Below are positions 8,034-18,111 of a stretch of 64,000 nucleotides of DNA, in pieces. This DNA is from AC-32 sp963716865 (GTDB lineage: Bacteria > Actinomycetota > Thermoleophilia > Gaiellales > Gaiellaceae): positions 142,999 to 206,998 of the forward strand of contig CAVQUF010000002.1 of the NCBI GenBank assembly GCA_963716865.1, in the 5' to 3' direction. The position numbers were made by a program, and so were the translations under genes. The notes under the pieces are model-generated. The model saw only the letters and a list, made by a program, of their open reading frames with translations, was not told where the DNA came from and did not search any database. Positions within the stretch are counted from its first letter, which is position 1, and every line of letters starts with the position of its first letter.

Positions 8034-9125
8034 ATGAGCACGATGCCGGCACTCCGGAAGCTCGGGCTCGAGCGTGGGCTCCACTTCGTCGAGTTGCCCG
8101 TCCCGGTGCCTGCCGCGGACGAGGTGCTCGTCGAGGTCGAGGCGGCGAGCGTCTGCGGAACGGACCTCCACATCGAGCGCTGGGACGAGTGGGCGCAGCG
8201 GCGAATCTCGCCGCCGCTCACGCTCGGCCACGAGTTCGCGGGCGTGGTGGTCGAGGTCGGCGCGGACGTTCGCCAGGTCGCCGTCGGCGACTATGTGTCC
8301 GCCGAGAGCCACGTCACCTGCGGCGTCTGCTTCCAGTGCCGTACGGGACACCGGCACATGTGCGAGCGGGCACTCATCCTCGGCGTCGACCGGGACGGTG
8401 CGTTCGCGCAGTACGTCGCGGTTCCCGAGTCCGTCGTCTGGCAGAACGACCGCGCGAAGCTGCCGCCGGAGATCGCCACCCTGCAGGAGCCGTTCGGCAA
8501 CGCCGTCCATGCGACCAGCGAGCAGGACCTCGTGGGGCGCTCGGTTGCGGTGCTCGGCTGTGGCCCGATCGGGCTGTTCGCGATCGGGATCGCCAGGGCG
8601 TCGGGCGCGGCGGTCGTGCTGGCGGCCGACCAGGCCCCGCGCCGGCTCGAGCTGGCGAGACGCATGGGCGCGAGCGACGTCGTCGACGTCGGCGAGGTGA
8701 AGGACGAGGCGGGCTGGTTCCTCGAGCACCACGAGGGGCTGGGCTTCGACGTCGTCTTCGAGATGTCCGGCTCGGGGCGGGCGGTCGCCGACGCGTTCCG
8801 CATCGCCCGGAACGGCGGCCGCGTGATCCTGTTCGGGATCCCGGACCGGCCCGTCGCGATCGACGTCGCCGAGACGCTGATCTTCAAGAACCTCGAGGTG
8901 CGTGCGGTGAGCGGGCGGAAGATCTTCGAGACCTGGTACCGGACGCGCTGGCTGCTCGAGAGCGGCGTCGTCGACCTGCGGCCGCTGATCACCCACGAGC
9001 TTCCGCTCGACGAGTTCGAGACGGCCTTTCGCCTGCTCGAGGCGGGGGAGGCGTGCAAGATCGTCCTCTACCCGGGCGCGCTGCCCGAGCGAGCGCACAT
9101 CGCGGCGGCGGAGGCAGCAGCATGA
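8034..9125 (+). CDS. tdh: L-threonine 3-dehydrogenase (zinc MDR family)
   Basis: Oxidises L-threonine with NAD+ to 2-amino-3-oxobutyrate, the substrate of the next gene's product. The medium-chain dehydrogenase signs are present: catalytic zinc ligands in SVCGTDLH and GHEFAG, the four structural-zinc cysteines in the CGVCFQC...C segment, and the Rossmann motif GCGPIG. Threonine-dehydrogenase features include IERWDEW near the first zinc ligand and RKIFETWY near the end. In-frame ATGs at 7998, 8025, 8034 and 8043 are all possible; alignment with E. coli Tdh favours 8034 or 8043. The stop overlaps the kbl start (ATGA), so the pair is translationally coupled. Confidence 0.9.
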   Translation: MSTMPALRKLGLERGLHFVELPVPVPAADEVLVEVEAASVCGTDLHIERWDEWAQRRISPPLTLGHEFAGVVVEVGADVRQVAVGDYVSAESHVTCGVCFQCRTGHRHMCERALILGVDRDGAFAQYVAVPESVVWQNDRAKLPPEIATLQEPFGNAVHATSEQDLVGRSVAVLGCGPIGLFAIGIARASGAAVVLAADQAPRRLELARRMGASDVVDVGEVKDEAGWFLEHHEGLGFDVVFEMSGSGRAVADAFRIARNGGRVILFGIPDRPVAIDVAETLIFKNLEVRAVSGRKIFETWYRTRWLLESGVVDLRPLITHELPLDEFETAFRLLEAGEACKIVLYPGALPERAHIAAAEAAA

Positions 9126-10345
9126 CCGTGGCTCCGACATCGCTGAACGAGCAGCTGCGGGCCGAGCTCGACGACCTGCGCGAGGCGGGCACGTTCAAGC
9201 ACTTCAACACGCTTTCCTCTCCGCAGGGGCCGGTCGTGGAGATGGCGGGACGCGGCGAGGTGCTCGTGCTGTCGTCCAACAACTACCTCGGCCTCGCCGC
9301 CCGGCCCGAGGTCGTGGCCGCAGGGATCGAGGGACTGCGCCGCTACGGAGCGGGAACGGCGTCCGTCCGCTTCATCTGCGGAACGTTCGCCCCGCATCTC
9401 GAGCTCGAGCGCGAGCTCGCAGGGCTTGTCGGGACGGAGGCGGCGCTCACGTACGGCTCGTGCTGGAACGCGAACGAGGCGTTGATCCCCAGCCTTACGG
9501 ACGAGGAGACGGTGATCCTGTCCGACGAGCTCAACCACGCGAGCATCGTCGACGCCGTCCGGCTCTCGAGACCCGCGCGCAAGGTGATCTACGGGCACTC
9601 GTCGATGGACGAGCTCCGGGAGGCGCTCGCCTCCTGCCCGCGGGGAGCGCGCAAGCTCGTCGTCACCGACGGCGTCTTCAGCATGGAAGGAGATCTCGCG
9701 CGCCTGCCCGAGATCGTCGACCTCGCGCGCGCACACGACGCGGCCGTCGTCGTCGACGACTCGCACGGGACGGGCGTGATGGGTGCGACCGGCCGCGGCG
9801 TTGCCGAGCACTTCGGCCTTCTCGGCGAGATCGACGTGATCACGAGCACGCTCGGCAAGGCGCTCGGCGGCGCGGCCGGCGGCTTCGTCGCGGCGAGCGC
9901 CGAGGTCTGCGAGGTGCTCGCGCAGCGCTCGCGGCCGCAGCTGTTCTCGAACGCGCTCCCGCCCACGGTCGCCTGCAGCGCGCTCGAGGCGGTCCGCGTC
10001 CTGCGCCGGGAGCCGGAGCTGGTCGAGCGGCTGCACGGGCTCTCCGAGCTCTTCCGTACGCGGCTGCGCGAGATCGGATTCCGGCCCCTCGACGGCGAGG
10101 CCGCGATCATCCCGATCATCGTGGGCGAGACGGAGTTCGCGATCCGCTTCAGCGAGCGCCTGCTGCAGGAGGGCGTGTTCGTCACCGGTTTCGGGTTCCC
10201 CGTCGTCCCCGAGGGAACGGCGCGGGTGCGTGTCCAGATGTCGGCGGCGCTCGAGCCGGCCCACATCGAGAGGGCGCTGGAGGTGTTCGAACGGGTAGGC
10301 CACGAGTTGGGAGTCATCGGAGAAGGGCAGGAGGGAGGTTCGTGA
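9122..10345 (+). CDS. kbl: Glycine C-acetyltransferase (2-amino-3-ketobutyrate CoA ligase)
   Basis: PLP enzyme of the alpha-oxoamine synthase family that cleaves 2-amino-3-oxobutyrate with CoA to glycine and acetyl-CoA. The 407-residue protein has the full family length, the cofactor-stacking region, the DDSHGTG motif at 212-218 and the Schiff-base lysine K246 in STLGKALGG. With tdh directly upstream (4-base overlap), this is the standard threonine-to-glycine degradation pair. The gene also overlaps the next gene by one base, so DUF1918 and the CBS genes may be on the same transcript. Confidence 0.93.
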   Translation: MTVAPTSLNEQLRAELDDLREAGTFKHFNTLSSPQGPVVEMAGRGEVLVLSSNNYLGLAARPEVVAAGIEGLRRYGAGTASVRFICGTFAPHLELERELAGLVGTEAALTYGSCWNANEALIPSLTDEETVILSDELNHASIVDAVRLSRPARKVIYGHSSMDELREALASCPRGARKLVVTDGVFSMEGDLARLPEIVDLARAHDAAVVVDDSHGTGVMGATGRGVAEHFGLLGEIDVITSTLGKALGGAAGGFVAASAEVCEVLAQRSRPQLFSNALPPTVACSALEAVRVLRREPELVERLHGLSELFRTRLREIGFRPLDGEAAIIPIIVGETEFAIRFSERLLQEGVFVTGFGFPVVPEGTARVRVQMSAALEPAHIERALEVFERVGHELGVIGEGQEGGS

Positions 10346-10560
10346 TGGCACTGGAACCGCAAGCACACGTAGGTGATCTGATCGAGATCCACGGGCACAC
10401 GCTCGGGGAGACCGCGAGAACCGGAGAGATCCTCGAGGTCCTCGGAACCGGCGAGCACGAGCACTATCGCGTGCGCTGGGAGGACGGCCACGAGAGCATC
10501 TTCACGCCGGGCAGTGACGCGGCGATCCGGCACGTTGTCAAGGGGACGACTGATGCCTGA
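10345..10560 (+). CDS. DUF1918 small protein
   Basis: A 71-residue soluble protein. It matches the DUF1918 pattern: an N-terminal VGDLIEIHGH-like beta strand and a C-terminal RVRWEDGHESIFTPG segment, giving an SH3-like small barrel. The biochemical role of the family is unknown; it is common in Actinobacteria. The ATG overlaps the kbl stop (TGATG) and follows the Shine-Dalgarno-like GGAGGG at the end of kbl. It overlaps the following CBS gene by 8 bases, so the three are read together. Confidence 0.8.
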   Translation: MALEPQAHVGDLIEIHGHTLGETARTGEILEVLGTGEHEHYRVRWEDGHESIFTPGSDAAIRHVVKGTTDA

Positions 10561-11008
10561 CTCGCCGCAGATCTACCCGACGCTCGCCGGGTTGCGGGTC
10601 ATCGACGCCATGCACCCGGGCCTGATCTCGTGCTCGCCGAACACGCCGCTCCGCGCGGTCGCGCGGATGATGGCGCTCTATCGGGTGCACGCGATCCTCG
10701 TCACCGCCCACGGGGAAGAGGAGCTTCCTGGCCCTGGACGCTGGGGGATCGTCTCCGACGCCGCCCTGCTCCACGCAGCGGAGGCCGGTGATCTGGACGA
10801 GCAGGAGTCGGCGTCTATCGCAGCCAGCCCGGTCCTCACGATCGCCAGCAGCGACGAGCTCGCCCGCGCCGCGCACCTCATGACCGAGCACCAAGCCTCG
10901 CACCTGATCGTCGTCGAGCGCCGGTCGGGACGGCCGATCGGCGTACTCTCGACGCTCGACGTCGCGCGGGCGCTTGCCGGCTTCCCCGAGACCCACCCGA
11001 TGAGGTGA
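10553..11008 (+). CDS. CBS-domain pair protein
   Basis: A 151-residue stand-alone protein made of two CBS motifs, at about 15-75 and 88-148 (the second contains HLIVVERRSGRPIGVLSTLDVARAL). Such pairs bind adenosine nucleotides and regulate partner enzymes or act as energy/redox sensors; the partner is not visible here. The ATG at 10553 overlaps the DUF1918 stop. It is followed 22 bases later by another CBS gene with a strong ribosome-binding site. Confidence 0.85.
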   Translation: MPDSPQIYPTLAGLRVIDAMHPGLISCSPNTPLRAVARMMALYRVHAILVTAHGEEELPGPGRWGIVSDAALLHAAEAGDLDEQESASIAASPVLTIASSDELARAAHLMTEHQASHLIVVERRSGRPIGVLSTLDVARALAGFPETHPMR

Positions 11009-11030
11009 ACGGAGGAAGGAGGGCCGACAG

Positions 11031-11684
11031 ATGAAGATCGAGGACGTCATGACCCGCGAGGTGGTCTCGGTGCGACCCGGCGTCTCGCTCAAGCAGGCGG
11101 CGCAGCTCCTGGTCGAGCACCGGATCTCCGGCCTGCCGGTCGTGGACGACGAGGATCACGTCCTCGGCGTCTTCTCGGAGGCGGACGTTCTCTCCAAGGA
11201 GACAGCCGGGGTTCTCGCCCAGCAGCCCCTCGCCTGGCTGACCGGCTTCGACGTCGAGGTCGACCGGTCGAAGCTCGACGCGCACGTCGTCGGCGAGGCG
11301 ATGACGTCGCCGGCGCTGACGATCGAGGCGGACGCGCCCGTGAGCAAGGCGGCCAGGCTGATGAGCGGTAGGCGCATCAACCGGCTGCCCGTTGTCGCGG
11401 AACGGAAGCTCGTCGGGATCGTCACGCGGGCCGACCTCGTCCGGGCGTTCGTCCGGAGCGACGCCGAGATCGCGCGGGAGATCCGCGAGGACCTGGTCGT
11501 TCGGGGCTTCGGCCTGGAGGAGCACAGCATCGAGGTCGAGGTCGAGGACGGCGAGGTGACGCTCGGCGGCAGGCTGGGCAGCCGCGCCGATGCCGAGTTG
11601 CTCCAGGCGCAGGTGAGCGCCGTGCCGGGCGTGGTCGACGTCCGCTCCAGGCTCTCGTGGCCGGGCGCAGACGAAAGGGGCTAG
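11031..11684 (+). CDS. CBS-CBS-BON domain protein
   Basis: A 217-residue protein. Two CBS domains occupy about 1-65 and 85-142 (VEDVMTREVVSV-like starts at 4 and GEAMTSPAL at about 88). A BON domain follows at about 148-212, with the alternating Gly pattern EDGEVTLGGRLGS and a VPGVVDVRSRL ending. BON domains bind membranes or phospholipid, so the protein may couple nucleotide sensing to the envelope; this is inference from domains. The upstream sequence GGAGGAAGGAGGG is a very strong ribosome-binding site. Its stop overlaps that of the convergent tpl gene. Confidence 0.87.
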   Translation: MKIEDVMTREVVSVRPGVSLKQAAQLLVEHRISGLPVVDDEDHVLGVFSEADVLSKETAGVLAQQPLAWLTGFDVEVDRSKLDAHVVGEAMTSPALTIEADAPVSKAARLMSGRRINRLPVVAERKLVGIVTRADLVRAFVRSDAEIAREIREDLVVRGFGLEEHSIEVEVEDGEVTLGGRLGSRADAELLQAQVSAVPGVVDVRSRLSWPGADERG

Positions 11685-13093
11685 GCCGCCGGCACGGCCG
11701 TCGGCGTCGCGGATCGGGGCTCGAGGAAAGGCCCCAGCGACTCGAACCGCGCCTGGAAGAACCGCAGGTGGGCCGGCTCGTAGACCATCCGCAACCCGTG
11801 CACGAGCTCCCGCCGCTCGTACACGTCCGTGACGACGTCCGCGACGTAGGCTAGGTGCTCCTGCGTGTAGACCCGTCGCGGGATGGTCAGACGAACGAGC
11901 TCGAGCCCGTCGTACGGCTCGTCGCCGTGCTGGCCGGAGACGATGCCCCGCTCCATCGATCGCACGCCGCCGGCGAGGTAGAGCGCCGCCGCGAGCGCCT
12001 GGGCCGGGAACTCCTCCTGCGGCACGTGCGGCAGGAACCGCTTCGCGTCGAGGAAGACGGCGTGAGCGCCGACCGGGACGACGATCGGGATCCCGCGCTC
12101 GAGCAGGAGGCCGCCGAGGTACGCGCTCTGCGAGACGTAGTGGCGGACGACTGCCTCGTCGCTCGACTCGCGGATGCCCTGGGCGAGAGCCTCCATGTCG
12201 TGCCCGGCGATGCCGCCGTAGTGCGGGAAGCCCTCGTAGACGACGACGAGCTCACGGGCCTGCTCGGCCAGGTCGTCGTCGTTCAGTGCGAGGACGCCGC
12301 CGATCGGGACGAAGTGGTCCTTCTTCGACGAAAACACGGCCCCGTCCGAGAGGTCTGCGATTCGCCTGATCAGCTCTGGCAGCGTCTGGTCGGCATACCC
12401 GGGCTCTCGCTCCTTGATGAACAGCGCGTTCTCCGAGATCCGCGTCGCGTCGAGGAAGAGCGGGACGCCGTGGGCGAGCGCCAGCTCGCGTACGCCGGCG
12501 AGGTTCTCCAGCGAGAAGGGCTGCCCGCCGGCCATGTTCAGGCATGCCTCGACGCGGACGAACGCGACTCGTTCCGGGGCCGCCGCCGCGAGGACCCGCT
12601 CGAGCGCAGCCAGGTCGACGTTGCCCTTGAACGGATGCGTCGACTCGGGGTCGGAGGCCTCTGGGACCGCAACGTCGATCCAGGTCCCACCTGCAAGCTC
12701 GACGTGCTCGCGCGAGGTCGTGAAGTAGAGGTTGGAAGGCACGAGCAGGCCCGGCGCGACGAGCAGCCTCGACAGCAGGTGCTCCGCGCCGCGCCCCTGG
12801 TGCGTGGGGATCACGTGGCGGTAGCCGTATACCTCCCTCACCGCCCGCTCCAGCCGGAAGAAGCTCCGTGAGCCCGCGTACGCCTCGTCTCCCAGCTCCA
12901 TCGCGGCGCGCTGCTCCTGTGAGAGCGCGGAGGTGCCGCTGTCGGTCAGGAGGTCGATGAAGACGTCGTCGGAGCGGAGCAGGAACGTGTTGTAGCCCGC
13001 CGTCTCGAGCGCGCTCCGGCGCTGCCGTTCAGGCCGGAGCGCCACCGGCTCGACGACCTTGATCTTCCACGGCGGAGGCAGCGTTTCCCTCAC
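11681..13093 (-). CDS. tpl: Tyrosine phenol-lyase (beta-tyrosinase)
   Basis: PLP enzyme that splits L-tyrosine to phenol, pyruvate and ammonia. The 470-residue protein belongs to the tryptophanase/tyrosine phenol-lyase family. Substrate-site residues favour the tyrosine enzyme: T125 in YFTT and R382 in SMERG occupy the places of Thr124 and Arg381 of the Citrobacter enzyme, where tryptophanase has Asp and Ile. The PLP lysine is K258 in SSKKDH, and the C-terminal LRFFQARF supplies the active-site phenylalanines (F445, F446). GTG start, overlapping the upstream 76-residue gene by 4 bases. A pure tryptophanase is unlikely for these reasons, though activity on other beta-substituted amino acids is possible. 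Confidence 0.88.
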   Translation of the reverse strand: MRETLPPPWKIKVVEPVALRPERQRRSALETAGYNTFLLRSDDVFIDLLTDSGTSALSQEQRAAMELGDEAYAGSRSFFRLERAVREVYGYRHVIPTHQGRGAEHLLSRLLVAPGLLVPSNLYFTTSREHVELAGGTWIDVAVPEASDPESTHPFKGNVDLAALERVLAAAAPERVAFVRVEACLNMAGGQPFSLENLAGVRELALAHGVPLFLDATRISENALFIKEREPGYADQTLPELIRRIADLSDGAVFSSKKDHFVPIGGVLALNDDDLAEQARELVVVYEGFPHYGGIAGHDMEALAQGIRESSDEAVVRHYVSQSAYLGGLLLERGIPIVVPVGAHAVFLDAKRFLPHVPQEEFPAQALAAALYLAGGVRSMERGIVSGQHGDEPYDGLELVRLTIPRRVYTQEHLAYVADVVTDVYERRELVHGLRMVYEPAHLRFFQARFESLGPFLEPRSATPTAVPAA

Positions 13094-13320
13094 GAGGCGT
13101 CGCGCTCCGCAGGCGCCTTCAGACGCACTCCCGCGAGCTGGAGCTGCTCCGCGACTCGCTGATGATCCCGGTCGATGACGCGCGCGATGCTGTGGGCGAT
13201 CGCGTGGATCGTGGGGACGTCGCCTTCGGCCCGCATCGCCCGCACCAACTCCTCCTCGAGCTCGTGGCGGAACTCTGCCTCGCTCAGCCCGATCACGGCA
13301 ATTCCGGTCGTTGTCGACAC
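13090..13320 (-). CDS. Small helical protein co-transcribed with tyrosine phenol-lyase
   Basis: I do not recognise this 76-residue protein. It is acidic and mostly helical, with the stretch EAEFRHELEEELVRAMRAE at about 14-32 and a His-rich middle (TIHAIAHSIARVIDRDHQR). It is read in the same direction as tpl and its stop overlaps the tpl GTG, so translation is probably coupled. The GTG start is preceded by a strong AGGAGG ribosome-binding site with 6-base spacing, which supports it as a genuine gene. It could be an accessory or regulatory subunit for tpl; no motif proves that. Confidence 0.7.
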   Translation of the reverse strand: MSTTTGIAVIGLSEAEFRHELEEELVRAMRAEGDVPTIHAIAHSIARVIDRDHQRVAEQLQLAGVRLKAPAERDAS

Positions 13321-13505
13321 GATTGCCTCCTCTCGTCGATCACAGCGTCGACCGGGGAGCGCTCGCCGGCATCAGCAAGTCCGCCGATCCGGTCAGCGGG
13401 GAACTACCGAATCGTGGGAAACGGCCTGCAGGCGAGGTTGTTAGAGGCAGACGGTGCCGCGGTAAGGAGTTCGTAAGAGCGGGCTGGTCCCGCCAGAGCC
13501 GTAGC

Positions 13506-13511
13506 TAACAT
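13506..13511 (+). promoter_or_regulatory. Leaderless-type -10 (TAACAT) for the UDP-glucuronate decarboxylase gene
   Basis: TAACAT is followed by 7 bases and the ATG at 13519. No ribosome-binding site precedes the start. This is probably the first promoter of the surface-polysaccharide locus. Confidence 0.55.
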
Positions 13512-13518
13512 CGAGCCC

Positions 13519-14446
<928 letters not shown>

Positions 14447-14457
<11 letters not shown>

Positions 14458-15589
14458 AGGGACCCGCGCAGCAGTCGCACTCGTGACGATCGCCCTGGCG
14501 GCCGTCGCAGCGACGGCAAAGCCAAACCAGGCTCTCGCCGCACACGGGATGCTGGTCGGTATCTACGACCAGACCCAGCCGATCAACTCGCCTGAGACGA
14601 CCTTCCCGGCCCTGGTCAAGCTGCACGTGAAGATCATTCGCATCGGGCTCGACTGGGGTGCCACAGTCGCGACGACGAAGCCCGAGCATCCGATGGATCC
14701 GGCCGACCCGGCCTACAACTGGGCGCAGTTCGACAACGTCGTGCTCAACGCGCAGGAGCACAAGATCGAGGTGCTCTTCACGATCTACGGGACGCCGAGA
14801 TGGGCCAACGGGGGCAAGAAGCTGAACCGTGCGCCGACGAGGATGCTCTACCTGCGCCAGTTCGCGTACGCCGCGGCGAAGCGGTACAGCGGCTCGTACG
14901 ACCGGGGGGACGGGACGGTGCTGCCGGCCGTGCGCAAGTGGATGGCCTGGAACGAGCCGAACAACCCGGTCTTCCTCCAGCCGCAGTGGAAGAAGGTCGG
15001 GAAGAAGTACATCCCGATCGCCGCGAAGAACTACGCGCAGATGTGCTCGGCGGTCTGGGCGGGCATCCACGCGACGAACCTGAAGGAGACCGTCGCCTGC
15101 GGGGCCACCGACCCGCGCGGGAACAACCGGCCGCGCAGCAGCCGCCCCTCGATCGCGCCGCTGACGTTCCTGCGGGCGCTCAAGCGCTACGGCCTGCGCG
15201 ACTTCGACGTCTACGCGCACCACCCGTACTACAACAGCCCGACCGAGAGCCCCACGACGCTGCCGAAGGCGAAGACGGTCATCACGCTCGCCAACATCAA
15301 CCTCCTGACGACGCTCCTGACGCGCCTCTACGGGCCGAAGCGGCTGTGGATCACGGAGTACGGCTACCAGACCAAGCCGCCCGACCCGAACTTCGGCGTG
15401 AGCTGGACGAAGCAGGCGCAGTACCTGACCAAGGCCTTCGCAATCGCCCGCCGAAACCCGCGGATCACGCTCATGCTCTGGTTCCTGCTTCGGGACGAGA
15501 AGCGCCTTTCGGGCTGGCAGTCGGGCCTCATCACCGCCTCCGGAAAGAAGAAGCCGGCCTTCAACGCCTTCATGCGCCTGCCACACTAG
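14447..15589 (+). CDS. Secreted glycoside hydrolase-like protein (cellulase/GH-A clan fold)
   Basis: A 380-residue protein with an N-terminal signal peptide (residues 1-32, Ala-rich core ending AAHG). The body looks like a TIM barrel of glycosidase clan GH-A: the acid/base glutamate is E170 in AWNEPNNP and the nucleophile is E304 in WITEYGYQ, with YAHHPYY between them on strand 6. This is the GH5/GH39-like set. It probably trims a surface or environmental beta-glycan; the exact substrate cannot be read. It overlaps the preceding gene by 11 bases and uses a TTG start with a strong ribosome-binding site. The C terminus has no anchor. Confidence 0.75.
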
Positions 15590-15633
15590 GGTTGTTGTGA
15601 CCGGCCCTGTTGGTTCGACAGGTCATTTCAGAC

Positions 15634-15660
15634 GCACGCGCGAGCAGAGCCCGCGCGTGC
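15634..15660. terminator. GC hairpin after the glycosidase gene
   Basis: Inverted repeat with perfect 9-base arms GCACGCGCG (15634-15642) and CGCGCGTGC (15652-15660) and a 9-base loop. There is no U tract, so it may be a transcript-stabilising or Rho-dependent structure rather than a classical terminator. Confidence 0.45.
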
Positions 15661-15667
15661 TGAGGAC

Positions 15668-15685
15668 GGCAGCGCAAGCGCTGCC
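15668..15685. promoter_or_regulatory. Perfect 8-base palindrome before the sugar-transferase gene
   Basis: GGCAGCGC-AA-GCGCTGCC ends 10 bases before the ATG of the initiating sugar transferase and adjoins TAGCGT (15687-15692). The 2-base centre is too short for a stable hairpin loop, so an operator for a dimeric repressor is as likely as a second stem. Confidence 0.4.
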
Positions 15686-15695
15686 TTAGCGTCAG

Positions 15696-17228
15696 ATGGC
15701 TATCAGGGCACCGCAGCGCGAAGGTGGGCGGGTTTCCACCCCCGCCGCGCCCGGTGCGGAGCTTCCGGCCCGGAGCTCGGAGGACATCCGCTCCGGCAAG
15801 GCGTTCTTCCTCTCGCGCAGGCAGGTCGCGACCGCCGGCCGCCGGCTCTCGAGCATCGCCGTGCTCGTCTGCCTCGACCTCGCCGGGATCGTGCTCGGCC
15901 TCTACGCCGCCCTCGTCATCCGCGAGCTCTACTACGGGCGGACCGACCTGCTCTGGGGCTTCCTCTGGCGGGTGGAGACGGACTGGCTGCCGTTCCTCGT
16001 GCTGATCACGGTGCTCGTCTTCGCGCAGGCGGGGCTCTACGGCGAGCGCGAGCGGCGCCCCGGCTTCGGGCGGGTGCTCTCCTCGCTCGTCGTGGTCGCG
16101 CTGATCACGCTCGCGTTCGGGCTCGGAACCGGCCACAGGTTCGCGACGTACGGGCTGGCGCCGACCGCGGTCATCTGCTGCGCGATCGCGATCGGAGCGC
16201 TGCGTGGGAGCTACGACGCGGTCACGCAGGACCTGCTGCGCGCGCTCGGCGCGCGCCGTCACGCGCTCCTCGCCGGCTCGGCCGAGCAGGTCGCCCACCT
16301 CCACCAGGCCCTCGGCTCGGCGCGGAACGGGATCGACTACGAGTTCGTCGGCGCGCTCGCCCCCTCCGCGGACGGGGTCGACCTGCCGGTCCTGGGCGAT
16401 CTGAACGACCTCTCTGCCGTGCTCGACGAGACGAGGGTGGACGAGCTGATCGTGACCGACTCCGGCTTCAGCGAGCGCGAGCTGGTCGAGATCGTCTCGG
16501 ACGCCCACCGGCGCGGCGTGCGGGTGCGCATTGCGCCGAAGGCGACGGAGCTCCTGACGCAGCGCGCGCAGTTCGTCCCGGGCCAGGGCGTCCCGCTCTT
16601 CGAGCTGCACCCGCCGGCGTTCATCGGGATCGACTGGTTCGTCAAGCGCGCGTTCGACCTGCTCGTCTCGGTCGTCGTGCTGGTGATCGGCCTGCCGCTC
16701 TGGCTGGCGATTGCGGCCGCCGTCAAGCTCAGCTCGCGCGGCCCGATCTTTTACCGCGACACGCGGATCGGGCTCGGCGAGCGGAAGTTCGGGATGCTCA
16801 AGTTCCGCACGATGCACGCGGACGCCGCCGGCCGCCAGGCCGAGCTCGAGGCCTCGAACGAGGCGGACGGGCCGCTCTTCAAGATCCGCGAGGACCCGCG
16901 GGTGACGCCGGTGGGCGCGGTCCTGCGCCGGTTCTCGCTCGACGAGATCCCGCAGCTCTGGAACGTGCTCCGCGGCGAGATGAGCCTCGTCGGTCCGAGG
17001 CCGCTCCCGCTCCGCGACTACGCCCGGCTCGAGGCGTGGCACCGCAAGCGCTACCTCGTCCTGCCGGGCGTGACGGGCCTCTGGCAGATCTCCGGCCGCT
17101 CGAACCTCGGCTTCGACCACCTCGTCCGGCTCGACTTCTACTACCTCGAGAACTGGTCGATCTGGCTCGACATCTCGATCCTCGCCAAGACGATCCCCGC
17201 CGTGATCCGCGGCACCGGCGCCTACTAG
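15696..17228 (+). CDS. Polyprenyl glycosylphosphotransferase (initiating sugar-1-phosphate transferase)
   Basis: Starts polysaccharide synthesis by moving a sugar-1-phosphate from a nucleotide sugar to undecaprenyl phosphate. The 510-residue protein has the WbaP/GumD architecture: four to five transmembrane helices in residues about 50-185, a cytosolic CoA-binding-like/Rossmann region at 185-300, then the catalytic sugar-transferase domain from about 310 (KRAFDLLVS...IFYRDTRIGLGERKFGMLKFRTM, later DEIPQLWNVLRGEMSLVGPRP). All hallmark motifs are intact. Its stop overlaps the next GTG by one base, tying it to the GDP-sugar genes. The sugar it transfers is not readable from sequence. Confidence 0.9.
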   Translation: MAIRAPQREGGRVSTPAAPGAELPARSSEDIRSGKAFFLSRRQVATAGRRLSSIAVLVCLDLAGIVLGLYAALVIRELYYGRTDLLWGFLWRVETDWLPFLVLITVLVFAQAGLYGERERRPGFGRVLSSLVVVALITLAFGLGTGHRFATYGLAPTAVICCAIAIGALRGSYDAVTQDLLRALGARRHALLAGSAEQVAHLHQALGSARNGIDYEFVGALAPSADGVDLPVLGDLNDLSAVLDETRVDELIVTDSGFSERELVEIVSDAHRRGVRVRIAPKATELLTQRAQFVPGQGVPLFELHPPAFIGIDWFVKRAFDLLVSVVVLVIGLPLWLAIAAAVKLSSRGPIFYRDTRIGLGERKFGMLKFRTMHADAAGRQAELEASNEADGPLFKIREDPRVTPVGAVLRRFSLDEIPQLWNVLRGEMSLVGPRPLPLRDYARLEAWHRKRYLVLPGVTGLWQISGRSNLGFDHLVRLDFYYLENWSIWLDISILAKTIPAVIRGTGAY

Positions 17229-18111
17229 TGACCGCCGTCCTCGTCACCGGGCCGGGCGGCTTCGTCGGCGGCCATCTGCGCGCCGAGCTGGGCGACGACT
17301 TCGTTCCGTTCGAGGGCGACGTGCTCGACGCGGCCGCGCTCGCCGAGGCCGTCCGGGAGGCGGGCCCGCGGGCCGTGGTCCACCTCGCCGCACAATCGTC
17401 GGTCGGGACCTCGTGGGACGACGCGGACCTCGCCTGGAGCGTGAACGTGGTCGGAACGGTGAACGTGCTCGAGGCGGTCCGGAGCGAGCGGCCCGAGGCA
17501 CGGGTCCTGTTTCCCTCTACCGGCGAGGTCTACGGGGAGGCGACGGTCTTCCCGACGACGGAGGACGAGCCCGTCGCTCCGGTGTCTCCCTACGCTGCGA
17601 CCAAGGCGGCCGCCGAGCTCGCGTGCGCGCAGGCCGCGCGGACGCACGGGCTCGACATCGTCGTCGCGCGGGCGTTCTCCCACGAAGGGCCGGGGCGCGA
17701 CGAGCGCTTCGCGGTCGGCTCGTGGACGCGTCAGATCGCCCGCCTCGAGCGGATGAGCGGCGGAACGCTGCTCGTCGGCGACCTCTCCGCCGAGCGCGAC
17801 CTGAGCGACGTGCGGGACGTCTGCCGTGCGTACCGCCTGCTGCTCGACCCGGCCGTGCCAGACGGGACCTTCAACGTCGCGTCCGGAAGGGCGGTGCCGA
17901 TGAGGCGGGTTGTCGAGCTGCTGGTCGAGCTGACGGACGTGCCTGTGCGCGTGGAGCACGATCCGGCCCGGCTCCGGCGCGCCGACATCCCGCGCCTCTG
18001 CGGCGACGCCTCCCGCCTGCGCTCTGCCACGGGCTGGAAGCCCGAGATCCCGCTTGAGCGAACGCTCGCGGACGCGCTCGCCTTCGCGCGGGAGCGAGAG
18101 CTGGTCGAGAC

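Noticed and set aside
7355..9121. Long in-frame extension upstream of kbl
   Set aside because: It is antisense to the membrane protein gene and out of frame with tdh; the sequence is Arg/Gly-rich noise. The ATG at 9122 overlapping the tdh stop is the true start.
11681..13093. Tryptophanase
   Set aside because: T125 and R382 match tyrosine phenol-lyase; tryptophanase has Asp and Ile at these places.
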